Notes: generated by a model from the letters alone, not told the origin. A stretch of 64,000 bases of DNA from Bradyrhizobium tropiciagri (GCF_001189845.1 NZ_LFLZ01000005.1:185917-249916); one strand, 5' to 3'. Positions 20,228-29,873 are shown, counted from the stretch's first letter. Numbers and translations are program-made.

Positions 20228-20998
20228 ATGACGGCAGTTGGATCACATGGTGCACGCGCTGGCGCTGCGATCGGCGCCGACGCTCCGGGGGCCTCCGCAA
20301 CGCCGCGGTATCTGTTCGGGATTTGTGCCGCGCTGCTGATCGGCAGCATCTGCGCGGTTGCCGCGCAGCAGCACGAGACGGTTGCCGCATCGGCGCCGAT
20401 CGCGTTCAACATCCCCGCCCAGCAGCTTGCCAGCGCGCTGCAGGCCTATGGCGAGCGAACCGGCGTGCAGGTGCTCTATGAGAGCAATTCTGCAACCGGC
20501 CGGAAGTCGACCTCGGTCGAAGGCAGCCTCACGCCGGAGGATGCACTGAACCTGCTCCTGACGGGAACCGACCTGAAGGTCCAGTACATTCGTCCGGACG
20601 CCATCACCCTCGCTTCGCGCAGCGTGCGCGCCGACCATCCGCCGGCGAGCCCGCTTGCGACCGCGGATCTGTCGCTCGGCACGTTGCAGGTGCGGGCGAG
20701 CAGCGACGGCAACGACGCCGGGGCGCTGCGCGACTACAGCGAAAGCCTGCAGTTCGACATTCAAAAGGCGTTGCAGAAGAATATCGGATCGCGCGGCGGC
20801 AGCTATCAGCTCGTTGTCGATCTGTGGATCGATCTCTCGCGCACGATCCAGCGAACCCAGCTGTTGCGCTCGACCGGCGATCAGAACCGCGATGCAGCCG
20901 TGACCGCAGCGCTGCAAGGACTGACAGTCAGCCGAACGACGCCCGCGAACGCGTCGCAACCGGTGCGGATCGCGATCCGGGTGAAATCGTTCCAATGA
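20228..20998 (+). CDS. STN domain protein with a TonB-CTD-like C-terminus
   Basis: 256 residues. A membrane or signal segment (YLFGICAALLIGSICAVAAQ) is followed by a secretin/TonB short N-terminal (STN) domain: FNIPAQQLASALQAYGERTG, VLYESNSATGRKSTSVEG, LTPEDALNLLLTGTDL. In FecA-type receptors this domain signals to FecR. Instead of a receptor barrel, the C-terminal part (LVVDLWIDLSRTIQRTQLL, RDAAVTAALQGLTV) resembles a TonB C-terminal domain. ATG 20228 is preceded by CAAGG. The stop overlaps the start of the next TonB gene (ATGA). It may act as a free-standing signal or energy adaptor near the sigma/FecR pair (inference). Confidence 0.78.
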   Translation: MTAVGSHGARAGAAIGADAPGASATPRYLFGICAALLIGSICAVAAQQHETVAASAPIAFNIPAQQLASALQAYGERTGVQVLYESNSATGRKSTSVEGSLTPEDALNLLLTGTDLKVQYIRPDAITLASRSVRADHPPASPLATADLSLGTLQVRASSDGNDAGALRDYSESLQFDIQKALQKNIGSRGGSYQLVVDLWIDLSRTIQRTQLLRSTGDQNRDAAVTAALQGLTVSRTTPANASQPVRIAIRVKSFQ

Positions 20999-21723
20999 AC
21001 GCCAACGACACCAGCGGACCCGGCGGCGCGCGCGGCATGAGGCCGATGACGCTGCTGTTCCATCCCGAGGATCCGAGCGCGTGGACTTCGGGCGAGATCC
21101 TGCGGCTGCTGCTGGTGCCGGCGATTGCGACGCTGTTGTTCGTCGGAGGAATCTACTGGATCCGGCTGCAACCGCCGGCTGGACCGGCAAGCCGGGAGCA
21201 GAGTTCGATCGTCCAGGTTCGGCTGCTGCCGAGCCCATCGCCGGCGCCGATCCCGGTTGCGCCGGTGTCGCAGCCGCAAACTGCGACGCTTGCGAGCCGG
21301 ACCGAGGTGTCGCTGGAGAGCTCCGATCCGCCCATTGACAACCTGACCGCGGCCCCGGCGCGGGAGCCGATGCCGGCGGAGCCGGCCGTGCCGAGCCTGC
21401 GTCCGACGCCGTCGCCTGCCGATGCGCCGCCCAACAGTGTCGCGGTGAAGTTTCAGCAGACGCTGCTTCGTCACGTGGCGCGCTACCAGCGCTATCCGAA
21501 TGCGGCGCGGCTCGGGCGGCTGCACGGGGCGGTCGAGACGCTGTTCTCCATGCAGCGGGACGGCACCCTGCTCGAGGTCTGGGTCAAGACCAGTTCGGGA
21601 CAGACCGTGCTCGACAAGGCGGCCGTCGACGCGATCCGGCGGGCGCAGCCGCTGCCGTCGATCCCGTCGGCGCTGCCCGACCGGCTGAATATCCAGATCA
21701 CCCTGGTCTTCGACCCGGCCTGA
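20995..21723 (+). CDS. TonB family energy transducer
   Basis: 242 residues. One N-terminal membrane helix (LLLVPAIATLLFVGGIYWI, residues about 37-56) is followed by a Pro/Ala-rich periplasmic stretch and a C-terminal TonB domain with RYPNAARLGRLHGAVETLFSM, GTLLEVWVKTSSGQTVLDKA and AVDAIRRAQPLP. TonB proteins link the ExbB/ExbD proton motor to outer-membrane partners. Coupled by ATGA overlap to the STN gene. It is the first of two TonB-like transducers in the region; the other is at 28982. Confidence 0.88.
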   Translation: MNANDTSGPGGARGMRPMTLLFHPEDPSAWTSGEILRLLLVPAIATLLFVGGIYWIRLQPPAGPASREQSSIVQVRLLPSPSPAPIPVAPVSQPQTATLASRTEVSLESSDPPIDNLTAAPAREPMPAEPAVPSLRPTPSPADAPPNSVAVKFQQTLLRHVARYQRYPNAARLGRLHGAVETLFSMQRDGTLLEVWVKTSSGQTVLDKAAVDAIRRAQPLPSIPSALPDRLNIQITLVFDPA

Positions 21724-21924
21724 TCGGATCGCGCGGCACCGTCGGCCTGCCGATCAAAGAGTGCCGGTTCATTGTTTGGATGTGACCGCGATGCACCAGC
21801 TTGCGTGTCGTTCGGTGTCGACTTGTTGCCGTCATAAATGTGTTGTGCCCGGCCGTTACGAGATTGGCAGCTTCAAGAACAATGCAATCTGGATATCAGG
21901 CTGGTGTCTGGGAGGCCGCGAAAC

Positions 21925-22467
21925 GTGGCTGAAATCAATCGAGTGCGGCTGCGGGGCCAGCTGGCAGACAATTACGACGGCCTCGTCAAGAAATTGACCC
22001 GCCGTCTGGGATCGTCGGACTTCGCGTACGAAGCCTTGCACGAGACATTCCTGCGGCTGGAGCGGGTCACGGACGCCGTGCCGATCCGCAGCCCCGCCGA
22101 CTATATATTCCGCATCGCGATCAACATCGCGCGGGATCGCCAGAAGGCGCAGAATCTCCGCGTCAGCGCCGCCGAAATCGATTCACTGCTTGATGTGAGT
22201 GACGACGGACCAAGCCCGGCGAGAATCGTCGAGGCGCGATCCGATATTGATGCCTTCAAGCGGGCGTTGGCCGAATTGCCGGAGCGGCCGCGCGATGTAC
22301 TTTATAGTATTACGATCGAGGGACGGACGCCGCACGATGTGGCGACCCGCCTCGGCGTCAGCGTGCGAACGGTGGAAAGCGATTTGAAGCTGGCCCTGAG
22401 CCATTGCGCCCATTGCCTCGACTATACTTTGATCCGTCGTCTCGGCGGTCCTCGTCCCCGCTCGTGA
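21925..22467 (+). CDS. ECF sigma factor, FecI-like
   Basis: 180 residues. Region 2 (LTRRLGSSDFAYEALHETFLRLERV, then SPADYIFRIAINIARDR) and region 4 (ELPERPRDVLYSITIEGRTP, then VATRLGVSVRTVESDLKLAL) are clear. GTG 21925 is chosen because GGGAGG stands nine bases upstream. Followed after about 460 bases by a FecR-type anti-sigma gene. Such pairs usually respond to an outer-membrane receptor, which is absent here. It may control the outer-membrane machine genes downstream. Confidence 0.9.
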   Translation: MAEINRVRLRGQLADNYDGLVKKLTRRLGSSDFAYEALHETFLRLERVTDAVPIRSPADYIFRIAINIARDRQKAQNLRVSAAEIDSLLDVSDDGPSPARIVEARSDIDAFKRALAELPERPRDVLYSITIEGRTPHDVATRLGVSVRTVESDLKLALSHCAHCLDYTLIRRLGGPRPRS

Positions 22468-22930
22468 TCGAAATTCGCCGCTGCCGCGGCGCGCGCAGTC
22501 AACGCGCAGCGCGCCGCCGAAATTTATTGCGCGGAACTATTTCCAACGACTGCAATCGCTTGACCTGAAATCAGGGGTCACAAGCTGCAGGATTTTCAAC
22601 CTCTGTTCTGCGGGATAGCAGGCTTTCCGTCGTCTATAGTGTAGAGGGCGATCGCATAAGGACCGTTTGGGTACCTGGGAAAGGTTCGCTGGAAGTGTTG
22701 AGCCGCTTGAAAACAGGTTCAGACCCGATCGGTCCGGCACGCAGTTGCCGCGCTGCCATGTCGTGCGCGGTGCCGCGCGAGCTGCGATTGCCTAATGTTT
22801 CTGCCTGCGTTGTGCGCAACGGCCGATTGCGGTGCCCTGCTGCCGTCGGAATCGTCTATATAGCGACCTTCGCTATGCGCTCGACGCGTGGAGATTGAGG
22901 TTTGGCGAGCAGGGTGATGAGCGATCCGTC
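22468..22930. other. Intergenic region between sigma factor and FecR genes
   Basis: About 460 bases, unusually long for a FecI-FecR pair, which are normally adjacent. It contains small inverted repeats GGAA-TTCC (22533-22544) and TGACC-GGTCA (22561-22580). I see no coding frame with support. It probably contains a separate promoter for FecR. Confidence 0.5.
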
Positions 22931-23914
22931 GTGACCGAGCCGACCCGCACTTCCGGGCCCGATCCATTGCTGGATGAGGCGCTTGACTGGGTTGTTCGGC
23001 TGAAAGCCGGTGCGCCGACACGTGCCGACGTCGACGCTTTGCAACGCTGGCGCGCGCGAAGTCCCGACCACGAGGATGCGTTCAGGAGGGCAGCCCGGCT
23101 GTTTCGCAGTGCCGGCGTCGCGGCAAAGGAGCTTGCCGAAGAACAGGCAGCAACCGCCTCCGTCCTGGCGTTGCCGCCCCGGTCGTCACGCCTGTTGACG
23201 CGCCGCATCGTGCTCGGTGGCGCGATTGCCGCTGCGGCCGGCTACATGATGATCCGTCCGCCACTCGACATGTGGCCGTCGATCGACGAGCTCTCGGCCG
23301 ACTACCGGACCGGAAAGGGCGAACAGCGCAAGGTGATGCTGGCGCCCGACATTTCGGTTGAATTGAACACCCAGACCAGCCTGGCGCTACGGCCCGCGCC
23401 GAACGAGACGCGGGTCGAACTGATTTCGGGCGAGGCCTCGGTGGTCGCGCGAAGGTCGTCGTCGACGCCGCTGGTGATGCTGGCGCGGGATGGACGCATC
23501 AGTGCGCTGCAGGCCGATTTCAACGCGCGCTGCCTCGATGGCGTCGTTTCGGTGACGTGCCTCGACGGCATCGTCACCGTCGAGCAGGACGGCCACTCCG
23601 TGCAGCTCCGCAAGGCCGAACAGGTCAGCTACTCGCGCGCAGGCTTGCAGGCATCGCTTCCGGTCGATGCCAAGCAGGTCGCGGCCTGGCAGTCCGGATT
23701 GTTGATCTTCCGCGACCGGCCGCTGGCGAGTGTGGTCGACGAGGTGAACCGGTACCGCGCCGGAAAGATCATCATCACCAACGCGGAACTGAAGCGGCGG
23801 CTGGTCAACGGTACATTCCAGGTCGACAAGCTCGACAATTTCGTCGCGCAGGTCGAGCAGTTGTTCGGCGCGCGGATCACATCGCTGCCTGGCGGTGTGG
23901 TGCTGATGAGCTGA
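22931..23914 (+). CDS. FecR family anti-sigma / signal transducer
   Basis: 327 residues. The N-terminal DUF4880-like sigma-binding part (DEALDWVVRLKAGAPTRADV, then RWRARSPDHEDAFRRA) precedes one membrane helix (RRIVLGGAIAAAAGYMMI). A FecR domain follows (GEQRKVMLAPDISVELNTQT, VELISGEASVV). The C-terminal part (SVVDEVNRYRAGKIIITNAE) is the STN-like DUF4974 region. GTG 22931 is the likely start; GTG 22832 is possible. It should hold the ECF sigma factor at the inner membrane and receive a periplasmic signal, plausibly from the STN protein. Confidence 0.88.
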   Translation: MTEPTRTSGPDPLLDEALDWVVRLKAGAPTRADVDALQRWRARSPDHEDAFRRAARLFRSAGVAAKELAEEQAATASVLALPPRSSRLLTRRIVLGGAIAAAAGYMMIRPPLDMWPSIDELSADYRTGKGEQRKVMLAPDISVELNTQTSLALRPAPNETRVELISGEASVVARRSSSTPLVMLARDGRISALQADFNARCLDGVVSVTCLDGIVTVEQDGHSVQLRKAEQVSYSRAGLQASLPVDAKQVAAWQSGLLIFRDRPLASVVDEVNRYRAGKIIITNAELKRRLVNGTFQVDKLDNFVAQVEQLFGARITSLPGGVVLMS

Positions 23915-24211
23915 CCTGGAGCGTTCTCGCGCGAAGCCTGTCCCGCACTTGATGCGGGATGGATACCGGCTCGCGTGAAGAAAACGCGACAAGAAAGATC
24001 CAGCACGCCGTTCGCTTCAATCGGAACGGGGCTCCGATCGAGCGAATCGACGCCGCGCCGCTCGACTTCCTAACAAACCAAAAATTTATTCCGCGATGCC
24101 GCAGATTCTTTTGCGGGTTTGCGTTCGCCCAGACGTCTTCTGAGTAAGGCGTCGTCATCGCGGCCTTCCAGTCGCGATGGCGCGCGTCTGCGCGAACTAA
24201 GTGGGACGTCT
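23915..24211. other. Spacer before the outer-membrane machine operon
   Basis: About 300 bases holding a copy of the intergenic palindromic repeat (23919-23988) and then about 220 bases without recognised features, where the operon's promoter is expected. Confidence 0.5.
23919..23988. repeat. Intergenic palindromic repeat, copy A (with internal insertion)
   Basis: Begins GAGCGTTCTCGCGCGAAG and ends TCGCGTGAAGAAAACGCG, matching copies at 35702 and 48280. This copy is longer by an internal hairpin CCCGCActtgaTGCGGG. I associate this element with Bradyrhizobium-type genomes from memory. Confidence 0.75.
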
Positions 24212-25976
24212 GTGCGTAGTCGAAGACATCATTGGGTTTCTGGGCATCGTCCGCGATGTCGGGTCGGGTTGCTTGTGTCGGCCGCGGCACTCACCGTGGC
24301 TGGCTCCGTAACAGCCGTCGCTCCGGCGCATGCGGCGAAGGAAGCAGCGAAGGATTCTGCTGCGAAGGATTCTGCGGCTGCCGCGCCGGCAGCGGACAAG
24401 CAGCCGGCTCAGGCAAACGCGCCGGCGCAAAAGCCGTCGGCGCCGCTGCAGCGTTTCGATATCGACGACTTTGCCGTACAGGGCGCCGAGAAGCTGCCGC
24501 AGGTCGAGATCGAGGAGGCGATCTACCCGTTCCTCGGTCCGGGCAAGACTTCGGAAGACGTCGAGAAGGCGCGGGCCGCGCTGGAGAAGGCGTATCACGA
24601 CAAGGGTTTCCAGACCGTCAGCGTCGCGGTCCCGCAGCAGAACGTCACCGGCGGCGTGGTCACCCTCAAGGTGACCGAACTGATGGTCGGGCGGCTGCGG
24701 GTGAAGAACTCGCGCTATTTCGATCTCGACCGGATCAAGGACGGCGCGCCTTCGCTGAAGGAGGGCAGCGTTCCGAATTTCACCGATGTCACCAAGGACA
24801 TCGTGTCGCTCAACCAGTGGCCGGATCGCCGCGTGACTCCGGCGCTGCGTGCCGGCGTGGCGCCGGGCACCGTCGACGTCGACCTCAATGTCGAGGACAA
24901 GGCGCCGTTCCACGCCAGCCTCGAAGCCAACAACCGGCAATCGCCGTCCACCACGGCGAGCCGCGTGTCCGCCACCGTGCACTACGACAATCTGTGGCAG
25001 CTCGGTCATTCCCTGAGCTTCACCTATCAGGTCGCGCCTGAGCGCCCGAGCGATGCCGAGGTGTTCTCCGGCTCCTACATGGCGCGGATCCCGAACGTCG
25101 ACTGGCTCAATCTGCTGTTCTACGGCGTGAAGTCGAACAGCAACGTCGCGACGATCGGCGGCACCAACGTGGTCGGTCCCGGCATGATCATCGGCGAGCG
25201 GGCCGTGATCACACTGCCGACGCGCGAGGGCTTGTTCCACACAATATCGGTCGGCATGGACTACAAGCATTTCGACCAGACCGTGAAGCTCGGCACCGAC
25301 GGCTTCTCGTCGCCGGTCACTTATTATCCTGTTGTCGCGAGCTATGGCGCGACGTTCCAGGACGAGAAGTTCACGACCCAGTTCAATGCCGGCATCACCT
25401 ACAACATCCGGACGCTGAGCAGCCCGTGGGACGAGTTCGACGCGAAGCGCTTCAAGCTTCGCCGAGCTTCACCCATTTCAACCTCGACGTCTCGCATACC
25501 CAGGAGCTGCCGGAAGGTTTCCAGCTCTACGGCAAGGTGCAGGGGCAGATCGCCGACGGTCCGCTGGTCTCGAGCGAGCAGTTCAGCCTCGGCGGTCTCG
25601 ATACCGTTCGCGGCTACCTCGAGTCCGAGGTGCTCGGCGACAACGGTGCGGTCGCCAATTTCGAGCTGCGCACGCCCAATGTCGGCAGCATGCTGCAAGG
25701 CGAGCTCAAGAGCGAAACCGGCGACGGCAAGCCGCGCTTCGTCACCTTCAACGATTGGCGCTTCTTCACGTTCATGGACGGCGGCTACGCGTCGATTCAG
25801 CAGCCGCTTCCGGGGCAGGAATCGTCGTTCGTCGCATGGAGCTACGGCGTCGGCACGCGGTTCAAGACGCTCGAATATTTCAACGGCATGGTCGCGTTCT
25901 CGGTGCCGGGCGTACTCAAGCATACACGCACGCCAACAGTCCGCGCGTGAACTTCCGAATCTGGGGTGAATTCTGA
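24212..25976 (+). pseudogene. FhaC/ShlB-like two-POTRA outer-membrane protein, two frameshifts
   Basis: GTG 24212 gives a long signal peptide (VGLLVSAAALTVAGSV, cleavage near PAHAAK) and an Ala/Lys linker. A ShlB-type POTRA domain follows (FDIDDFAVQGAEKLPQVEIE, then KAYHDKGFQTVSVAVP), then a second POTRA and a beta-barrel with LGGLDTVRGYLESE. Two single-base losses interrupt it: near 25456 (AAGGCTTCG reads AAGCTTCG) and near 25920 (AAGGCATAC reads AAGCATAC). After repair it ends NFRIWGEF, a proper C-terminal aromatic barrel strand, and its stop overlaps the next start. Family members export a partner protein, but no TpsA-type partner is nearby. Confidence 0.85.
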
Positions 25977-28009
25977 TGGGGATGGGTCTTACTCTCGATC
26001 GACGCACGCGCCGGCCGGCGCTGCGCCGAGGTATTGCGAACGTCGCGACGACACTGTTGTTCGGGCTCGTCGCCCTGCTGACGACGCTCGCACCGGCAAA
26101 TGCCTGGTGGAACGACGAATGGTCGCTGCGCAAGAAGATCACGGTCGACGTCAGCGCGTCGGGCGCCAACGTCACCGATCCGATCGGGGCGACGCCGGTG
26201 CTGGTGCGGCTGCATGTCGGCAATTTCCGCTTCAGCGCGGCGAAGGACGACGGCAGCGACCTGCGGTTCGTCGCCGGTGACGACAAGACGCCGCTGAAGC
26301 ATCACATCGAGAAGTTCGACTCGCTGCTTGGCGAAGGCCTGGTCTGGGTCGCGGTGCCGAACATCGCGCCGGGCGCACGGACCGACATCTGGCTCTACTA
26401 CGGCAACAAGAAAGCGCTTGCGACCAGCGATCCCAAGGGAACCTACGATCCGGATACCCTGACGGTCTATCACTTCAACGAGCGCGGCACGCCGGCGATC
26501 GATTCCTCGGTTTGGGCCAACAACGCACAAAGCGTCGGCCAGCCGGCGGATGGCTCGCTGATCGGAACCGGGCTGCGGCTCGACGGCCGCGCGCCGGTGA
26601 CCGTGCCGGCCTCGCCGTCGCTCGCATCGCCTGATGGCGCCGCGCTGACCTGGTCGGCCTGGATCAAGCCGGCCGCGCTGCAGCCGAACGCTGCGCTGTT
26701 CAGTCGGCGTGACGGCGCCAACGCGCTGGTGATCGGTGTCGACAATGGCAGCCCGTTCGTTGAAGTCACCAAGGCGGGCGCCGTGCAGCGCTCGACTGCT
26801 GGCGCGCCGGTCGCGGCCGGCAGCTGGCATCATGTCGCCGTCGTTGCGGCAAACGGCCAGGTCACGCTCTATCTCGACGGCGCATCCTACGCCGCGCTCA
26901 GCGCGAGCCTGCCGGCTCTCAATACTGTTGGCCTGATCGGAGGGGATTCGTCGACCTCCGCTTCTCCGATCGCGCCTGCGACGGCCCCGTCCGCAGCAAC
27001 ACCGTCAGTGCCCCCTGATGCGTCGGCTGCGGACGGTGGCGCCGCGCCCGCGGCGACGCCGGATGCGGCGGCGACGCCGGCACCGGCGCCTGTTGCCGCG
27101 ATGGCCGGCTTTGTCGGCGACATCGACGAGCTGCAGATCAGCAAGGTCGCGCGTCCCGCCGGGCTCATCAAGGTGATGGCGATCGGGCAGGGCCCCGACC
27201 AGGCCAAGCTGATGGCCTTCAGCGTCGACGAAGAGACCGCAAGCTGGCTGTCCGGCTACTTCGCGGTGATCCTGAAGTCGGTGACGCTCGACGGCTGGGT
27301 GGTGATCGGCATTCTCTTGATCATGGCCGCGATCAGCTGGGTGGTGATGATCGACAAGGCCTCGTATCTCAACAAGCAGGCCAGGGCGAACGCCCAGTTC
27401 ATGAAGGGCTTCCGCGAGATCGCTGCCGACCTCACCATGCTGGATCGCGGCGATGCCGACGACGTCTCGACGCTGGGCGGACGGCTCACCGAAGCCGACG
27501 CCAAGATGATGCGCTCGTCCTCGCTCTACCGCATCTACCACATCGGCGCCGCGGAAATCCGTCATCGCTTCAGCAACTCGCAGCGTGCTCCGGTGCTGTC
27601 GGCGGTCTCGATCGCGGCGATCCGCGCGGCACTCGATAGCGGCGTCGTCAAGGAGATGCAGCGGCTCAACCGCCTGATGGTGGTGCTGACCATCGCGATC
27701 TCCGGCGGACCGTTCCTCGGCCTGCTCGGCACCGTGGTCGGCGTCATGATCACCTTCGCGGCGATCGCGGCGAGCGGCGACGTCAACGTCAACGCGATCG
27801 CGCCCGGCATCGCCGCGGCGCTGGTGGCAACCGTCGCCGGTCTCGGCGTCGCGATCCCGGCGCTGTTCGGCTACAACTACCTGATCTCCCGGATCAAGGA
27901 CCTGACCAACGACATTCAGGTCTTCGTCGACGAGTTCGTGACCAAGATGGCGGAATTCTATTCCGCCGACCGGCCGGACCCGATCGAACACCGCATCGCC
28001 GCGGAGTAA
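25976..28009 (+). CDS. DUF2341/LamG-like exported domain fused to MotA/TolQ/ExbB proton channel
   Basis: 677 residues. The signal peptide is cleaved at about residue 43 (PANA-WW). A DUF2341-type domain (WNDEWSLRKKITVDVSASGA, then WLYYGNKKA) and a LamG/concanavalin-like domain (ALTWSAWIKPAAL, AGSWHHVAVVAANGQVTLYLDGA, GFVGDIDELQISKVAR) follow, with a Pro/Ala-rich insert near 330-375. From about 430 on is an ExbB/TolQ channel: VVIGILLIMAAISWVVMID, then GGPFLGLLGTVVGVMITFAAIA and GIAAALVATVAGLGVAIPALFGYN. The fold topology puts the sugar-binding-like domain in the periplasm. ExbD and TonB follow in the same operon. Confidence 0.88.
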   Translation: MGMGLTLDRRTRRPALRRGIANVATTLLFGLVALLTTLAPANAWWNDEWSLRKKITVDVSASGANVTDPIGATPVLVRLHVGNFRFSAAKDDGSDLRFVAGDDKTPLKHHIEKFDSLLGEGLVWVAVPNIAPGARTDIWLYYGNKKALATSDPKGTYDPDTLTVYHFNERGTPAIDSSVWANNAQSVGQPADGSLIGTGLRLDGRAPVTVPASPSLASPDGAALTWSAWIKPAALQPNAALFSRRDGANALVIGVDNGSPFVEVTKAGAVQRSTAGAPVAAGSWHHVAVVAANGQVTLYLDGASYAALSASLPALNTVGLIGGDSSTSASPIAPATAPSAATPSVPPDASAADGGAAPAATPDAAATPAPAPVAAMAGFVGDIDELQISKVARPAGLIKVMAIGQGPDQAKLMAFSVDEETASWLSGYFAVILKSVTLDGWVVIGILLIMAAISWVVMIDKASYLNKQARANAQFMKGFREIAADLTMLDRGDADDVSTLGGRLTEADAKMMRSSSLYRIYHIGAAEIRHRFSNSQRAPVLSAVSIAAIRAALDSGVVKEMQRLNRLMVVLTIAISGGPFLGLLGTVVGVMITFAAIAASGDVNVNAIAPGIAAALVATVAGLGVAIPALFGYNYLISRIKDLTNDIQVFVDEFVTKMAEFYSADRPDPIEHRIAAE

Positions 28010-28014
28010 CGGCG

Positions 28015-28419
28015 ATGCAGATCCAGGCCGATTCCAAACCCTATGACGATATCAACATCACGCCGATGTTGGACCTCGCCTACGTGCTGCTGGTGATCTT
28101 CATCATCATGACGACCGCGACCGTGCAGGGGCAGAAGGTCAATCTGCCGAAGGCCTCGGCAGCGCCGAGCCTTGCGACCCAGACCACCAAGGCGATCACG
28201 GTTGCCAATGACGGCAAGATCTTCCTCGACACGATCCCGGTCACGCTGCCCGAGCTCGAGCAGCGGCTGATCCAGCAGAAGGCGCTGACGCCGGAATTCC
28301 CTGTGGTGCTGCGCGGCGACGCGCAGGCGCAGTACCAGAGCGTGATGGATGTGTTCGACCTGCTCAGCCGCATCGGCCTGAGCCAGGTCGGCCTCGCCAC
28401 CAAGCCGCTCGTGAAGTGA
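28015..28419 (+). CDS. exbD: ExbD/TolR family proton-motor subunit
   Basis: 134 residues. A short cytosolic N-terminus (YDDINITPMLD) leads into a single membrane helix (LAYVLLVIFIIMTTATV) whose first residues contain the conserved Asp of ExbD proteins (D in PMLDLAYVLL). A periplasmic domain follows. It pairs with the upstream ExbB fusion to convert proton flow into force on TonB. ATG 28015 has GGAG nine bases upstream, and the next gene follows directly. Confidence 0.93.
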   Translation: MQIQADSKPYDDINITPMLDLAYVLLVIFIIMTTATVQGQKVNLPKASAAPSLATQTTKAITVANDGKIFLDTIPVTLPELEQRLIQQKALTPEFPVVLRGDAQAQYQSVMDVFDLLSRIGLSQVGLATKPLVK

Positions 28420-28439
28420 GCGGGCCGGGAAGCGACGCC

Positions 28440-28985
28440 ATGATCACCCAGCCATCACCTTTCCCACTGACCGAGCGCAAGACGCTGCGGTCGTGGCTGA
28501 GCAGCATGATGCGATCGTCCGATCAAGGTTGCGATCACGGCTGCGGTGCCGCGGATGTCACGCGCGCCGAGCCGGTGTCGCAGGCGTCGATCCGCCCCGG
28601 TATCGGCGCGGAGCTCCCGCTGGCGCCGCTTGCCGCGGACCTGCGCGAGGAACCGCGCGGCGAGGTGGTGGCATTTCCGCTTCACGGCGAGGCCCTGCTG
28701 GTCAAGCTCGCGGATGCGTTGCGCAGGTACGTCGCCGGCCGCGAGCCCGCTGGCGATCCGTTGTGGCTGACGATCTCGCGGTGCCCGTGGGCCCGCCTCT
28801 CGATCGACGCGTCGGCCTATGTGGACTATTTGAGCGAGATCGAGACCTTTCACGCCGCGATCGAAGCAGGCCCTGACACCAAGGTCATCCTGAAAACCAC
28901 GGACTTCGGCGCGCTCGCCAGCTTCGTCACGCAGTACGTCAATGACAGGTTGCGCGATCGCGCCTCGGTGGAGGCCGCGCCATGA
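28440..28985 (+). CDS. Cytosolic protein of unknown function in the Ton operon
   Basis: 181 residues without signal peptide or membrane segment. The body has LTISRCPWARLSIDASAYVD and FASVTQYV-like FVTQYVNDRLRD segments; I recognise no family. ATG 28440 has GGGAAG upstream; GTG 28416, which overlaps the exbD stop, is an alternative start. Its stop overlaps the TonB start, so it is an integral operon member and probably a motor-associated factor. Confidence 0.65.
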   Translation: MITQPSPFPLTERKTLRSWLSSMMRSSDQGCDHGCGAADVTRAEPVSQASIRPGIGAELPLAPLAADLREEPRGEVVAFPLHGEALLVKLADALRRYVAGREPAGDPLWLTISRCPWARLSIDASAYVDYLSEIETFHAAIEAGPDTKVILKTTDFGALASFVTQYVNDRLRDRASVEAAP

Positions 28986-29800
28986 ACGCGCCGATGCGGG
29001 ACCAGAACGCACAGGCCGCGCGCCCTACGCCGCCGACCGACGATCACGAGGCTGCCGCGGCGCCCGCAACTGCCGCGGCGCCGGCGCCCGCCCGCAACAG
29101 CACGGCCGCCCGCAAGGGCGAGCGCAGTGCGCTGCTGCGTTACGGCGCGGTTGTGGCGGTGATCGCGCTGTTCCTTGGCGGCATCGTCTATTTCTTCCTC
29201 GGCCACGACGACATGCCGCCGCCGCGCCAGGTGCGCGATCTCACCATCGTCAATGTGACGCTGCCGCCGCCACCTCCGCCTCCGCCGCCCCAGCCGCAGC
29301 CCGAGCAGAAGATGATCGAGCAGCCCAAGATGGCGGAGCCCGAGTTCAAGGAAGAGAAGCCGGTCGACAAGCCGAAGGACGAGCCGGCCAAGGACGCCAA
29401 GAACGACGAGCCGCCCGGTCCGCTGTCGCTCGATGCCAAGCCGACCGGCCCCGGCGATCTGTTCAATCTCGGCGGCAAGCCCGGCGGCAGCCCGTATGGC
29501 GGTGGCGGCGGAGGCGGCAGCCGCTTCGGCTGGTACGCCACCATCATCACCTCGCAGATCGAGGCCGCGATCCGCGCCAATCCGAAGACGCGCAACATGG
29601 CGACGCAGATCCAGGTGCGGCTGTGGGTGGACGGCTCCGGCCACATCACCCGCGTCGTCCTGACGCCGTCGTCCGGCAGTCCGGAGGTCGATGCGGCGCT
29701 GCGCAACGAGGTGATCGGCCAGCTGACGCTGCGCGAACCACCACCCAAGGACATGCCGATGCCGGTCGTCACGCGCGTGACCGCGCGGCGGCCGAGCTGA
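28982..29800 (+). CDS. TonB family energy transducer (operon copy)
   Basis: 272 residues. One membrane helix (YGAVVAVIALFLGGIVYFFL, about 53-74) is followed by an uninterrupted run of ten prolines, a Lys/Pro/Glu-rich stretch and a Gly-rich spacer (GGSPYGGGGGGGS). A TonB C-terminal domain follows (QIEAAIRANPKTRNM, IQVRLWVDGSGHITRVVLTPSSGSPEVDAAL). The periplasmic stretch should span toward the outer membrane. It likely works with the ExbB fusion and ExbD immediately upstream. Its outer-membrane client may be the porin or the FhaC-like protein. Confidence 0.9.
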   Translation: MNAPMRDQNAQAARPTPPTDDHEAAAAPATAAAPAPARNSTAARKGERSALLRYGAVVAVIALFLGGIVYFFLGHDDMPPPRQVRDLTIVNVTLPPPPPPPPPQPQPEQKMIEQPKMAEPEFKEEKPVDKPKDEPAKDAKNDEPPGPLSLDAKPTGPGDLFNLGGKPGGSPYGGGGGGGSRFGWYATIITSQIEAAIRANPKTRNMATQIQVRLWVDGSGHITRVVLTPSSGSPEVDAALRNEVIGQLTLREPPPKDMPMPVVTRVTARRPS

Positions 29801-29873
29801 CGATCAATCGACGACCAACCTACGAACGACCAACCTGCGAACTTCAATTGTGCGAGTGAGAACTGGGGGACTG

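Noticed and set aside
22533..22560. GGAAC element as a possible EcfG-type or FecI-type promoter
   Set aside because: No matching CGTT-type -10 at the right spacing.
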